Below, one piece after another: positions 1 through 8,629 of a stretch of 53,192 nucleotides of DNA. A model generated the notes under the pieces. That model was given only the letters and a program-made list of their open reading frames with translations, did not search any database and was not told the DNA's origin. Origin of the DNA: Nesterenkonia sedimenti (GTDB taxonomy: Bacteria; Actinomycetota; Actinomycetes; Actinomycetales; Micrococcaceae); the NCBI RefSeq assembly GCF_012641515.1, contig NZ_JABAHY010000016.1, positions 1 to 53,192 of the forward strand, in the 5' to 3' direction. Position numbers and translations under genes: made by a program. Numbering within the stretch: the first letter of the stretch is position 1; every line of letters starts with the position of its first letter.

Positions 1-41
1 TCACCCGGGCCCTACTGGACACCGGAGGATTCAGGCCCCTC

Positions 42-377
42 CTACACCCTCATCTGCGATGAGCCGGTTTGGGGGTCGATGCCGCTTTCATGCAGGACCA
101 CGAATTCCTCCGCACCGGCCTGCAGCTCAGCGTTGATCCGGTCCTCGACCTGGATCTGCTGCAGGAAAAACACGGTGTAGCCGGCGACGATCAGCCCCAT
201 AGCGGCAAGGCCCACGACGGCGGCGAGTATCCTGGCACGCACGGAGAATCCGCCCAGGGGCAGGCGGCGACGTCGCGGTTTCTCACCGGAAGGGGCTTCT
301 GCTTCCCCGTTTTTGGGCACGCTGACATCACTCACGCTGATTAGTTTCTCATTAGTTGGAGCCCAGAATGGCACCAA
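42..377 (-). pseudogene. N-terminal fragment of a sensor histidine kinase
   Basis: A 111-residue frame with a basic patch (RRRR near 35-38) and one clear membrane helix (about 49-72). It is followed by a short extracytoplasmic stretch ending in SGIDPQTG. This is how many actinobacterial two-component sensor kinases begin. The frame then stops at a TAG at 42-44. No HAMP, DHp or ATPase domain follows in the 41 bases left, and the other frames there do not continue the family pattern. It is therefore truncated, frameshifted or joined to foreign sequence. The exact start is uncertain: an internal GTG at the VSDVSVPK segment is an alternative. It is divergent from the phosphotransferase gene, with a dyad at 382-397 between them. 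The kinase assignment rests on the N-terminal pattern only. Confidence 0.45.
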
Positions 378-381
378 AGTG

Positions 382-397
382 ATGAGAATTTTCTCAT
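382..397. promoter_or_regulatory. Perfect dyad in the divergent intergenic region
   Basis: ATGAGAA-TT-TTCTCAT is a perfect 7+7 bp inverted repeat, lying just upstream of the kinase-fragment start and about 50 bp upstream of the phosphotransferase start. The half-site TTTCTCATT recurs at about 346-354 in the same orientation. It could be an operator for a local regulator; no regulator is identified. Confidence 0.4.
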
Positions 398-448
398 TGT
401 GCCCCGCAGCACATGGTTAGCTTCGGCTTCGCTGACACAATAGCGGGG

Positions 449-1666
449 ATGAACTATGCGGCAGAGCAGTTTCTGCGCAGCGAGCAGATGGGCCCGCTGC
501 TGGCTGCTGCTGTGCGCTCCACCGGACTGCACCTACGGTCCTGGTCCCTGGAGCGGGTCTACTCCCGGCCGCATTCGGCGACCTCAGCCCGGTTCGGTGT
601 AGATGCCTCGGGCCACCCGGTGACCCTGATTGCCAGCACGAGGCCGCTGACCGATACCCAGCGGGATCAGCTGGGTGCCGTCCGGTGTGAGTCGCCATTG
701 GCCGTGCTGCATATTTGGGCCCATCCCACGGATCCGGAGCTGCCCGGGCTGCAGGTGGTCGAGGACCAGGAGGCTCTTAGCTCCCGGCTCAGCGAACTGA
801 TGGCCGTTGATCTCGAGGTCGATCAGCTGCAGATGCTGGTGCTGCGCCCACTGCGCCGGGCTGTCTACCGGGTGAGGCTGAAGTCCGCCCTGGGCTACCG
901 CACCGTGTATCTGAAGATCGTCCGCCCGCATAAGGTGGCCGAGCTGCTTGATCGGCATGCCGGCTGTGACCTCACCCCTGCCACAGCGGATCTCGGGGAT
1001 GGGATCATCCTGCTCGATGAGGCCCGCGGTGCACCGCTGACCGAGCTGCTGTATCACCCAGTCTCCCCCAATCCAGGAATCACTGTTGAACCGGAGGTCA
1101 TTCTCAGCGCCTTGGAGGGACTGAATGACAAAGCACTTCTGCTGCCGCCACGTCAAGCTCCGGCTCAGCGACTGGAAGGTTTCAGTGCGCCGCTGATCGC
1201 AGCCGGAGCCGATGCCGGGGTGCTGGAGGAACTCATTCGGGATATCTCTGCTCAGCTGGATGAGGAGCCCGGTGAGCGCGTGGCAGTACACGGAGATTTC
1301 CATCCTGCCAACCTCTTTCTGAGCCGGGACGGCAGGGGTGTTGAGGCCCTGATCGACGCTGATACGGTGGGCCCCGGCCACCGCGCTGATGATCTGGCAA
1401 TGATGCTGGCCCACCTCTTAGCACTGCCCAGCTTCGACGCCGAGGGTTACCGCGGGGTCGCTGACCTGGTGGCCCGACTGTGGGCCCGACTGGTGGCCGA
1501 TGGGGAGGCCGGTGATCTTCCAGCCCGTACTGCGGGGGCACTGATCTCCCTGGCACCCGGGGCTCGCAGCGCCGAACAACTCGATTTCTACCTGGCCACA
1601 GCGCAGCGATTGGTGGCCATTGGTGACATTTCTGCGGCGCAGCACACACCTGGCCAAAGAATGTGA
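449..1666 (+). CDS. Aminoglycoside phosphotransferase (APH)-family protein
   Basis: A 405-residue protein with a kinase-like APH fold. The Brenner catalytic loop HGDFHPANLFL holds the probable catalytic Asp at about residue 283. The metal-binding motif follows as LIDADTVGPG, then RADDLA. The N-terminal lobe has the expected YRVRL and VYLKIV strands, where the Lys would position ATP. The family phosphorylates small hydroxylated molecules (aminoglycosides, choline, maltose and others); the substrate cannot be read here, and a resistance role should not be assumed. I chose the ATG at 449, which has GCGGGG just upstream, over an ATG at 413 that would add an atypical leader. whiB1 follows on the same strand after 139 bp with its own promoter. 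Confidence 0.75.
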   Translation: MNYAAEQFLRSEQMGPLLAAAVRSTGLHLRSWSLERVYSRPHSATSARFGVDASGHPVTLIASTRPLTDTQRDQLGAVRCESPLAVLHIWAHPTDPELPGLQVVEDQEALSSRLSELMAVDLEVDQLQMLVLRPLRRAVYRVRLKSALGYRTVYLKIVRPHKVAELLDRHAGCDLTPATADLGDGIILLDEARGAPLTELLYHPVSPNPGITVEPEVILSALEGLNDKALLLPPRQAPAQRLEGFSAPLIAAGADAGVLEELIRDISAQLDEEPGERVAVHGDFHPANLFLSRDGRGVEALIDADTVGPGHRADDLAMMLAHLLALPSFDAEGYRGVADLVARLWARLVADGEAGDLPARTAGALISLAPGARSAEQLDFYLATAQRLVAIGDISAAQHTPGQRM

Positions 1667-1675
1667 TCAATCACA
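1662..1675. promoter_or_regulatory. TGTGA/TCACA dyad upstream of whiB1
   Basis: TGTGAT-CA-ATCACA, overlapping the stop codon of the phosphotransferase gene and about 130 bp upstream of whiB1. The half-sites match those of Crp/GlxR-type cAMP regulators, but the spacer between TGTGA and TCACA is 4 bp instead of the canonical 6, so binding is doubtful. Crp control of whiB1 is known in mycobacteria. Confidence 0.3.
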
Positions 1676-1713
1676 CATAGTTTTTTGAAAATTAATCCTT
1701 TGAGAGGTCTTGT

Positions 1714-1743
1714 TTGCCTGGCTGTAACATGCCAGCCTTAAAT
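1714..1743 (+). promoter_or_regulatory. Putative whiB1 promoter
   Basis: TTGCCT (1714-1719), an 18-bp spacer and TTAAAT (1738-1743) form a plausible sigma-70-type promoter in an AT-richer stretch ahead of whiB1. The implied 5' leader is about 55 nt, with an AAGGAG-type ribosome site at about 1790 before the ATG at 1806. Confidence 0.4.
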
Positions 1744-1805
1744 ACAAGCCCATTAGCACATCTGACGTGATATCGAGCGTCGGCACCCAAGGAGTAGTGA
1801 TCGCC

Positions 1806-2054
1806 ATGGATTGGCGCAGCCGAGCAGCATGCCTTGATAAGGACCCCGAGCTGTTCTTCCCCGTCGGCAACACCGGCCCCGCCCTGCTTCAGATCGAAGA
1901 AGCAAAGAGCGTCTGCCGGCGCTGCCCCGTTATGGACACCTGCCTGCAGTGGGCCCTGGACACCGGCCAGGACGCTGGCGTGTGGGGCGGTATGAGCGAA
2001 GACGAGCGCCGAGCCCTCAAGCGGCGTGCCGCTAGAGCGAGGCGCGCGTCATAA
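1806..2054 (+). CDS. whiB1: WhiB-family iron-sulfur transcription factor, WhiB1 type
   Basis: An 82-residue protein with the four cluster-ligating cysteines at 9, 37, 40 and 46 (C...CxxC...C), then the beta-turn GVWGG at 58-62 and a basic C-terminus (KRRAARARR) for DNA contact. DPELFFPVGN near the start and GQDAGVWGGMSEDERRALKR near the end are WhiB1 signatures. WhiB1 carries a nitric-oxide-sensitive [4Fe-4S] cluster and works with region 4 of the primary sigma factor; it is essential in mycobacteria. The ATG at 1806 gives the family N-terminus MDWR; an upstream in-frame start at 1767 would add a non-conserved leader. The neighbour pdtaS also adjoins whiB1 in mycobacteria (Rv3219/Rv3220c), which supports orthology. 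Confidence 0.93.
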   Translation: MDWRSRAACLDKDPELFFPVGNTGPALLQIEEAKSVCRRCPVMDTCLQWALDTGQDAGVWGGMSEDERRALKRRAARARRAS

Positions 2055-2067
2055 GAGACCAAGCAGG

Positions 2068-2100
2068 GTTCCCTGCAAAGCCGTAGCTTTGCGAGGGAAC
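2068..2100 (+). terminator. Hairpin downstream of whiB1
   Basis: A 14-bp left arm (2068-2081), a CGTA loop and the right arm 2086-2100 pair with one bulged G, starting 13 bp after the whiB1 stop. There is no T-tract, as is usual in actinobacteria. It is a probable terminator for whiB1. Confidence 0.6.
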
Positions 2101-2148
2101 GGAGCAGAGTGCGCTGAAGCGCCGCGCAGCCCGCGCCCACCGCTGGAA

Positions 2149-3681
2149 CTAGCTCAGGATTGGGGCCCGGAGCACGACTCGTGTTCCGGGCCTTCCTGTA
2201 TCTGCCGCCGTTCCGGCACTTTCACCCGGCAGCCATTCAATGGATCCGGAGAGTTCCCCACGGACCAGAGTCTTGACGATCTGCAGGCCCAGGCCCGGCT
2301 CCCAGTCCTCCTGCGGGATCCCCGTGCCGTCGTCGATGATCTCCAAGTCCAGGCGTTGCCGTCCTGCCACATCACTGTGTCGGCTGACTTCGAGGATGAC
2401 ATGTAGCTGATCCTCGGATTCTGCACCGGAGAGACCGTGTTCCACAGCATTGGCCACCACCTCAGTGATGACCAGAGCCAGCGGCGTGACCATATCTGGG
2501 GACAGCTGACCGAAGCTGCCGCGCAGCTCGGTATGGGCGATCCGTCCGGACTGGGCCATCTCGGCTGCCAGATGCAGCTGTCGACGCATGAGCTCGTCGA
2601 CGTCGACGCTTTCCTCCAAGCCCTGGGACAGAGAATCGTGGACCATTGCGATGGTCTCCACCCGGCGCATGGCCCGCTTCAACCCCTCTTTGCCCTCCTG
2701 GGAGTCCATCCGCCGGGTCTGCATACGCAGCAGAGCAGAGACCGTCTGGAGATTGTTCTTCACCCGGTGGTGGATCTCCTTGATGGTGGCGTCTTTGCTC
2801 ATCAGCTGCTTTTCCCGGCGGCGCAGCTCGGTGACGTCCCGGCAGAGCACCAGGGCGGCAAACCGCTCCCCCGCCTTATGCAGGGGGATGGAGCGCAGGG
2901 TCACGGCCGCACCATGGGCCTCCAGTTCTGCGCGCATGGCCCGGCGGCCGGTGAGCATCATCGGCTGGGATTCATCCACCGCGACCCCTGTAGCCCGCTG
3001 CAGCTCGGCACCGATTCCAGCCAGGGAACGCCCCTCCAGGGTGTCCTGGACACCCAGACGCAGCAAGGCGGATACCGCATTGGGGCTGGCAAAGGTGATC
3101 CGACCCTCGACATCTAGACGCAGCAGCCCGTCACCGACCCTTGGCGCCCCGGAGTAGCCGGTGAACTCCTGGCTGGTATCGGGCCAGGAACCATTGGCCA
3201 CCATGCCCAGGAGGTCAGCCGAACAGCGCCGGTAGGTCAGCTCAAGTCGGGAGGGGGAACGCATTGCGGCCACGGAGAAGTGCAGGGTCAGCACAGCCAC
3301 TGTCTGTCCCCGGCGTAGCAGGGGGATGGCTGTGACTCGGGTACGGGCCGGTGCCGGCTGGCCCTGATCCGAGGAGTTGGTCTCCACCTGTGAGGTCCAG
3401 GCCCGTTCCACCAGAACCCGGAGGTCGGCCCGGATCCGATCACCGACCACATCCCGGTGGATGAGAGTCTGGGTGGTGGAGGGCCGGGCCTGGGCCACCG
3501 CGATGAAGGACCGGCCCTCAGCTGAGACCATGCCCTGGTGGGTGTGGGGTGCCCACAGGACCAGATCTGCAAAGGAAAGATCCGAGAGAAGCTGCCAGTC
3601 ACCTAACAGGGCATGGATCCACTCCACATCCGTGGGGTCCAGATGCGGGTTGGTGTCCAGTCGGTCGCTCAGCACGCCCAT
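2149..3681 (-). CDS. pdtaS: Sensor histidine kinase, PdtaS type
   Basis: A 510-residue soluble kinase without membrane helices. The N-terminal GAF-like sensor (about 1-150) is followed by a PAS-like domain (about 165-285). The HisKA_2 dimerisation motif EIHHRVKNNLQ carries the candidate phospho-His at 304/305. The ATPase domain has an N-box (TEVVANAVEHG) and G-boxes (DDGTGIP, GLGLQIV). In mycobacteria PdtaS phosphorylates PdtaR, an ANTAR-domain RNA-binding regulator, and senses c-di-GMP or metals/NO depending on the report. No PdtaR gene is in this window. The gene starts 22 bp downstream of gdh on the same strand, so the two are probably co-transcribed. Its 3' end contains the hairpin at 2164-2192. 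Confidence 0.88.
   Translation of the reverse strand: MGVLSDRLDTNPHLDPTDVEWIHALLGDWQLLSDLSFADLVLWAPHTHQGMVSAEGRSFIAVAQARPSTTQTLIHRDVVGDRIRADLRVLVERAWTSQVETNSSDQGQPAPARTRVTAIPLLRRGQTVAVLTLHFSVAAMRSPSRLELTYRRCSADLLGMVANGSWPDTSQEFTGYSGAPRVGDGLLRLDVEGRITFASPNAVSALLRLGVQDTLEGRSLAGIGAELQRATGVAVDESQPMMLTGRRAMRAELEAHGAAVTLRSIPLHKAGERFAALVLCRDVTELRRREKQLMSKDATIKEIHHRVKNNLQTVSALLRMQTRRMDSQEGKEGLKRAMRRVETIAMVHDSLSQGLEESVDVDELMRRQLHLAAEMAQSGRIAHTELRGSFGQLSPDMVTPLALVITEVVANAVEHGLSGAESEDQLHVILEVSRHSDVAGRQRLDLEIIDDGTGIPQEDWEPGLGLQIVKTLVRGELSGSIEWLPGESAGTAADTGRPGTRVVLRAPILS
2164..2192. terminator. Hairpin within the 3' end of pdtaS
   Basis: GGCCCGGA-G-CACG, loop ACT, then CGTG-T-TCCGGGCC: 12 Watson-Crick pairs plus one G-T pair with a 3-nt loop. 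It lies about 12 nt before the pdtaS stop. Read on the plus strand it follows whiB1 and is succeeded by TTCCTGT, so it may act as a backstop terminator between two convergent genes. Confidence 0.5.
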
Positions 3682-3703
3682 CCAGCTGGTTCCGGTTCTC
3701 GGC

Positions 3704-6700
3704 TCAGGCGCTGACCAGGCCGCGCAGGTGGCGCAGCAGCACGGTGATCGAGGCTACGGAGCCGGAGTCCTGCTCGGCCTCCTCGATCAGGCGCTCGGCC
3801 CGCTCCAGGCGAGTGGAGCGGTTTCCGCGCCAGGCCTCCAACCGTTCCTGGGCCGTACCGGATTCAGTGCTGGCCAGCACCGACTGGGTGATGTCCCGGA
3901 CCGCTGAGTAAAGCTCCTCGCGCTGGGCTCCGCGGGCCAGGGCCTGCCATTTATCGGTCCGCGGCAGGGCCGAGATCCGTTCCATGATGGCATTGATCTC
4001 GAAGGCCGAGTAGACCGCGAAGTACACCGAGGCGGTCTCTGCTGAATCGGTGCCCAGCTCATCGGATACTGCTGCGATATCGAGCAGGGAGTAGGACTCG
4101 TAGAGTTCGGCGTGCCAATCGGCCAGTTCCTCATCGGCCCCGTGGGAGATCATCTCCTTGCGCAGCTGCTGGCGCCGCTGCTGCTCACCCTCGCAGAGGT
4201 GGGCTTCGAGGTTCCGGTACAGCGGGGTGATGTGCTGGGCGTAGCTGGCCACCTCTTCGGCGATGCTGCCGGTCTGCCAGGATCCACCGTGGGTGATCAG
4301 CCAGCGCACGGCGCGGTCCAACAGCCGGCGCATATCCCGGTGCATCTCAGCCCATACCTCAGTGGGGAAGCTGACCGGCAGCTTCCGCATAGCCTCTTCG
4401 AAGTCCTGGAGTTTGAAGATCTCCTCGGCGACCACGAAGGCCCGCAGGATGACATCCTCTGAAGCGAAGGTCTCCTCGGCGGTGCGGAAGACGAAGGTTG
4501 CCCCGCCCATATTCACCGCATGGTTGGCCAGGGTGGTGCCGATGATGCGCTGGGCCAGGGGGTGGCGCGGCAGCTGATCGGCCCACTGGTTGGTGATCCG
4601 CTCCGGGAAGTAGGCCTCCAGCCAGCTGTGGAACCAGGGGTCCTCGAGCAGTTCGCTGCCGGCCAAGGCCCCCTTGAGCTGAATCTTGGCATAGGCGGAG
4701 AGCACTGCCAGCTCCGGGGTGGACAGGGCCGGCACCCCGTCCTGAGGGCGGCGCTGCATCTGCTCCCAGCTGGGCAGGGCCTCCAGCTCCCGGTCCAGTC
4801 CGGCAGTCTGCTCCAGCCAGTCGGAGAGCCGCCCGAAGGAGGGCGAGAATTCGGTCAGCCGGTGCCGTTCGGCCAGCAGGAGGGTGTTCTGGTCCTTATT
4901 GGTCTGCAGGACCAGTCCGGCCACATCCTCAGTCATCTCCTCCAGGAGGTCGTCACGGTTCTCGGCCTCGAGGTGCCCGGAGCTGATCAGCCCGTCGAGC
5001 AGGATCTTGATATTGACCTCGTGGTCGGAGCAGTCCACCCCGGCGGAGTTGTCGATGGCGTCGGTGTTGATCAGCACCCCGTGCTGGGCCGCTTCAATCC
5101 GGCCGGCCTGGGTCAGCCCGAGGTTGCCGCCCTCGACCACCACGCGGGTGCGCAGATCGGCACCGTTGACCCTAATGCCGTTATTGGCGCGATCGCCGAC
5201 GTCGTCGTGGGTCTCTTCACTGGATTTCACATAGGTGCCGATTCCGCCGTTGTAGAGGAGGTCCACCGGGGCTTTCAGCAGTGCGCTGATCAGCTCCGGC
5301 GGGGTCAGGGACTCGGCGTCGATATCGAACCGTCGCCGCATCTGCTCGGTGATGGTGATGCTGCGGTCGGTGCGGGAGAAGATCCCGCCGCCAGCCGAGA
5401 TCAGCTCGGTGTTATAGGCATCCCACCCGGATTTATCGGCCTCGAAGAGGCGTTGGCGCTCGGCGAAAGAGGCTGCCGGGTCCGGATCGGGGTCGATGAA
5501 GATATGCAGGTGGTTGAAGGCTGCCACCAGCTGGATGTGCTCGGAGAGCAGCATGCCGTTGCCGAAGACATCGCCGCCCATATCGCCGATGCCGACCACG
5601 GTGAAGTCCTGGCTCTGGGTGTCGTGGCCCAGTGTGGCGAAATGGGATTTCACCGATTCCCAGGCTCCGCGGGCGGTGATGCCCATGGCCTTATGGTCGT
5701 AGCCGGCCGAGCCGCCGGAGGCGAAGGCATCGCCGAGCCAGTGGCCGTATTCCTGACTGATCGCATTGGCGGTATCGGAGAAGGTGGCCGTTCCCTTATC
5801 CGCAGCCACCACGAGGTAGGGGTCATCGTCGTCGTGGCGGACCACCTGCTCCGGGGGCACGATGGTGACAGTGCCGTCCTCATCGGTCTGCTGGTTATCG
5901 GTGATATCCAGCAGGGCGCGGATGAAGGTCTTATAGGCCTCACGTCCGGCCTCGAACCAGGCACCCCGGTCCGCGCGGGGATCCGGCAACTGTTTGGGGA
6001 AGAAGCAGCCTTTGGCCCCGGAGGGCACGATGACGGCGTTCTTAGCCATCTGGGCTTTAACCAGGCCCAGCACCTCCGTGCGGAAGTCCTCGGAGCGGTC
6101 GGACCAGCGCAGCCCACCGCGGGCGATGGAGTCGAAGCGCAGATGGGTGCCCTCCACCTGCGGGGAGTAGACCCAGATCTCGTGTGCGGGCCGGGGCCGG
6201 GGTGCGGCGTCGATATCGGCCGGGCGCAGTTTCAGCGCCACCCACTGGTGGCCCTGGTAGAGGTTGGTGCGGTCGGTGGCGTCGATCAGCGCCAGGAAGG
6301 TCGAGAGTACGCGGTCGGCATCGAGGGTCTTGACCGTCTCCAGTGCCTCGGTGACCCGGCTGCGGCAGGCGGTGATGGCCTCACTGCGGCCCTGCTGCAG
6401 ATTGGGGTCGAATTTGGCGGTGAAGTAGTCGATCAACGCCCGGGCAACACTGGGGTTGGCCAGCAGCGCCTCGGCCAGGAAGTCATAGGAGTGCGACATC
6501 CCCAGCTGACGCATGTACTTGGCATAGGCCCGCAGGACGGTGACCCGCCGGATGTCCAGCTGCAGGTGCAGCACCAGCCGGGAGAACTCATCGGATTCCA
6601 CCTGGTCGGTGAGCACCTTGTGATAGGCCTCTTTGAAGACCTCGGTGGTGGCATAGGGGTCTACCTCTGCGGGGTAGCAGATGCCCAGATCGTAGAGGTA

Positions 6701-8524
6701 GAAGCTCTGCCCGTCCGGGGTGGTGATGGTGTAGGCCCGTTCATCCAGCAAGGCCAGGCCGAAGTCATCGATGATCGGCAGGGTGTCGGTCAGGGTCTTG
6801 GGACCGGTGAGGTAGAGCTTCAGCCGCATATGGGCTGGGTCGTCCTCACCCGGCGGGTAGAAGGAGAGCCGGGGGCCGTCATCGGGCTGGGCTTCCAGAG
6901 TTTCGAATTCGGCGGCATCGTGCAGGGCGTCGGAGACCTCGTAGACCACTCGGTATTCCGGTGGGAATGCCTCGCCCCAGCGGCTGGAGATCCGCTCGGC
7001 ATGGGACTCCGAGTACGACGACGATGCCTCCTCGGCGATACCCTCGCCCCAGGAGCGCACCGCCCGGGCCAGGCGCTGCTCGAGCTCCTCGGGACTGATC
7101 GTGGGTTCGGCGGCGTCCTTGCGCAGGCGCATCCGGAAGAAGACCCGGGCCAGCACGGAGTCTGAGAGCCGGACGTTGAAGTCGATGGATTCGGCATCGA
7201 TATGGGCCATGAGTTCGTTCTCGGCCCGGCGGCGGGTCTGGGTGTTGTACCGGTCACGGGGCATAAACAGCAGCGCGGTCATGAACCGGCCGTAGTGGTC
7301 CTGCCGCAGGAAGAGTTTGACCCGGCGGCGCTCCTGCAGCTGCAGGATCTGCCAGGCGACATCCTCGATCTCCGCGATCTCCATCTGCATGAGCTCATTG
7401 CGGGGGTAGGTCTCCAGGATCTGCATGAGATCGGTCCCGGAGTGGGAGTCCGGGCTGAAGCCGGAACGGGCCAGCAGCGCTTTGGCCCGCGAGCGCAGCA
7501 GCGGGATGGTAGTGATCGACTGGGTGTAGGCCCGTTGGCTGAACAGGCCGAGGAAGCGGCGTTCCCCGGTGACCTCACCGGCGGCGTCGAAGGTTTTGAC
7601 CGCCACATAGTCCATATAGGTCCGACGGCGCACGGTGGACCGGGAGTTGGCTTTGGTGATCACCAGGGCTTTGGGCTGCCGGGCCCGGGCGCGGCCGGCG
7701 GCGGAGAGTTCTGAGGAGCTCTTCGACCGCGGAACCCCATCGATATCGGCCAGGATCCCCTGGCCGGTGCCGGGGATGGGTTCCAACCGGGCGTCCTCAC
7801 CCTCTTCGATGAACTGATACTCCCGGTAGCCGAGGAAGAGGTAGTTGCCCTGGGCCATCCATTCGACGAATTCGGCGGATTCATCCCGGTCCTCCACGGA
7901 GTCCAGGCGCCGGATATCGGCAGCAGTCTGCCGTGCCTGGGCGGCCATCCGGTCCTGATCCCGGTGGCTGGCCCGGACATCGGAGAGGACACGTTTGAGT
8001 CCGCTGACGAGGTCCTCCACGGCCTCCTCGGACAGTGAGCGGTCGACTTCCACCGTGATCCAGGATTCGACCTGGGTCCGGTCCTGCTCCTCGAGAAGGG
8101 CGGTGACTGTGGGCAGGCTCTGGGTGTCCCCGGAGGACCAGGACCGGCCCTGGCTGGGGAGGTTGAGCACTGCTTTGAGGGTGTGGTCCTCGGCTTTGCG
8201 CTTGGTCAGCAGGATGGGGTGGACCACCAGGGTGATGGCGTGGCCGCAGCGGGTGACCTCGCTGGTGACCGAATCCACGAGGTAGGGCATATCGTCAGTG
8301 ACCACCTGGACGATGCTGCGGTGGCCGATATCGGTGACTCCAACCGCGGGTTCGGCCCCGGGCCGGTCATTGGCCAATTGGATATGGGATTCCAGGAACT
8401 GGTGGCGCTGCGGTTGGTCCAGTTTGCTGAGGTCCGCGGAGGCGATGTGGGCGAAATAGGCTTCGGCCAGGGTGTCGAGTGTGTGGTCCTGATGTGTCCA
8501 GAGTGTGCTCGGCTGCTCCGCCAT
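3704..8524 (-). CDS. gdh: NAD-dependent glutamate dehydrogenase, large (180 kDa) class
   Basis: A 1606-residue enzyme, the usual length of the L_180 class. It oxidatively deaminates glutamate to 2-oxoglutarate and ammonium with NAD. The N-terminal half (about 1-700) holds the ACT-like regulatory domains of the family. The catalytic core is seen as ARGGLRWSDR (about 798-807) and KAQMAKNAVIVPSGAKG (about 820-836), which has the substrate-binding lysines. The Rossmann-type segment VVGIGDMGGDVFGNGML (about 975-992) is followed by NGGIGTYVK and a long helical C-terminus. The start has GGGGAGAG about 8 nt upstream. In mycobacteria this enzyme is held inactive by the FHA protein GarA, which is not in this window. 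pdtaS follows 22 bp downstream. Confidence 0.95.
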   Translation of the reverse strand: MAEQPSTLWTHQDHTLDTLAEAYFAHIASADLSKLDQPQRHQFLESHIQLANDRPGAEPAVGVTDIGHRSIVQVVTDDMPYLVDSVTSEVTRCGHAITLVVHPILLTKRKAEDHTLKAVLNLPSQGRSWSSGDTQSLPTVTALLEEQDRTQVESWITVEVDRSLSEEAVEDLVSGLKRVLSDVRASHRDQDRMAAQARQTAADIRRLDSVEDRDESAEFVEWMAQGNYLFLGYREYQFIEEGEDARLEPIPGTGQGILADIDGVPRSKSSSELSAAGRARARQPKALVITKANSRSTVRRRTYMDYVAVKTFDAAGEVTGERRFLGLFSQRAYTQSITTIPLLRSRAKALLARSGFSPDSHSGTDLMQILETYPRNELMQMEIAEIEDVAWQILQLQERRRVKLFLRQDHYGRFMTALLFMPRDRYNTQTRRRAENELMAHIDAESIDFNVRLSDSVLARVFFRMRLRKDAAEPTISPEELEQRLARAVRSWGEGIAEEASSSYSESHAERISSRWGEAFPPEYRVVYEVSDALHDAAEFETLEAQPDDGPRLSFYPPGEDDPAHMRLKLYLTGPKTLTDTLPIIDDFGLALLDERAYTITTPDGQSFYLYDLGICYPAEVDPYATTEVFKEAYHKVLTDQVESDEFSRLVLHLQLDIRRVTVLRAYAKYMRQLGMSHSYDFLAEALLANPSVARALIDYFTAKFDPNLQQGRSEAITACRSRVTEALETVKTLDADRVLSTFLALIDATDRTNLYQGHQWVALKLRPADIDAAPRPRPAHEIWVYSPQVEGTHLRFDSIARGGLRWSDRSEDFRTEVLGLVKAQMAKNAVIVPSGAKGCFFPKQLPDPRADRGAWFEAGREAYKTFIRALLDITDNQQTDEDGTVTIVPPEQVVRHDDDDPYLVVAADKGTATFSDTANAISQEYGHWLGDAFASGGSAGYDHKAMGITARGAWESVKSHFATLGHDTQSQDFTVVGIGDMGGDVFGNGMLLSEHIQLVAAFNHLHIFIDPDPDPAASFAERQRLFEADKSGWDAYNTELISAGGGIFSRTDRSITITEQMRRRFDIDAESLTPPELISALLKAPVDLLYNGGIGTYVKSSEETHDDVGDRANNGIRVNGADLRTRVVVEGGNLGLTQAGRIEAAQHGVLINTDAIDNSAGVDCSDHEVNIKILLDGLISSGHLEAENRDDLLEEMTEDVAGLVLQTNKDQNTLLLAERHRLTEFSPSFGRLSDWLEQTAGLDRELEALPSWEQMQRRPQDGVPALSTPELAVLSAYAKIQLKGALAGSELLEDPWFHSWLEAYFPERITNQWADQLPRHPLAQRIIGTTLANHAVNMGGATFVFRTAEETFASEDVILRAFVVAEEIFKLQDFEEAMRKLPVSFPTEVWAEMHRDMRRLLDRAVRWLITHGGSWQTGSIAEEVASYAQHITPLYRNLEAHLCEGEQQRRQQLRKEMISHGADEELADWHAELYESYSLLDIAAVSDELGTDSAETASVYFAVYSAFEINAIMERISALPRTDKWQALARGAQREELYSAVRDITQSVLASTESGTAQERLEAWRGNRSTRLERAERLIEEAEQDSGSVASITVLLRHLRGLVSA

Positions 8525-8629
8525 CGCTGTGGTCTCTCCCCTTTAGGAATTGTGTGGGTTTTTCCTACCTCTGCCGTCTCCTCAGCCTATCTGGTGAATC
8601 GGGTCCCAGGAAGACTGAACGCGCTCTGA

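Noticed and set aside
584-1414. 276-codon minus-strand frame inside the phosphotransferase gene
   Set aside because: Antisense to recognised catalytic motifs; no family pattern and no ribosome site.
449-1666. Aminoglycoside resistance gene
   Set aside because: The APH fold is shared with many kinases of small metabolites; nothing in the sequence or neighbourhood shows aminoglycoside use.
4520-7165. 881-codon open frame on the plus strand inside gdh
   Set aside because: It is antisense to the catalytic part of a clearly recognised gdh. Long antisense frames of this kind arise from high-GC codon bias, and its peptide is Gly/Val/Gln-rich with no domain pattern.
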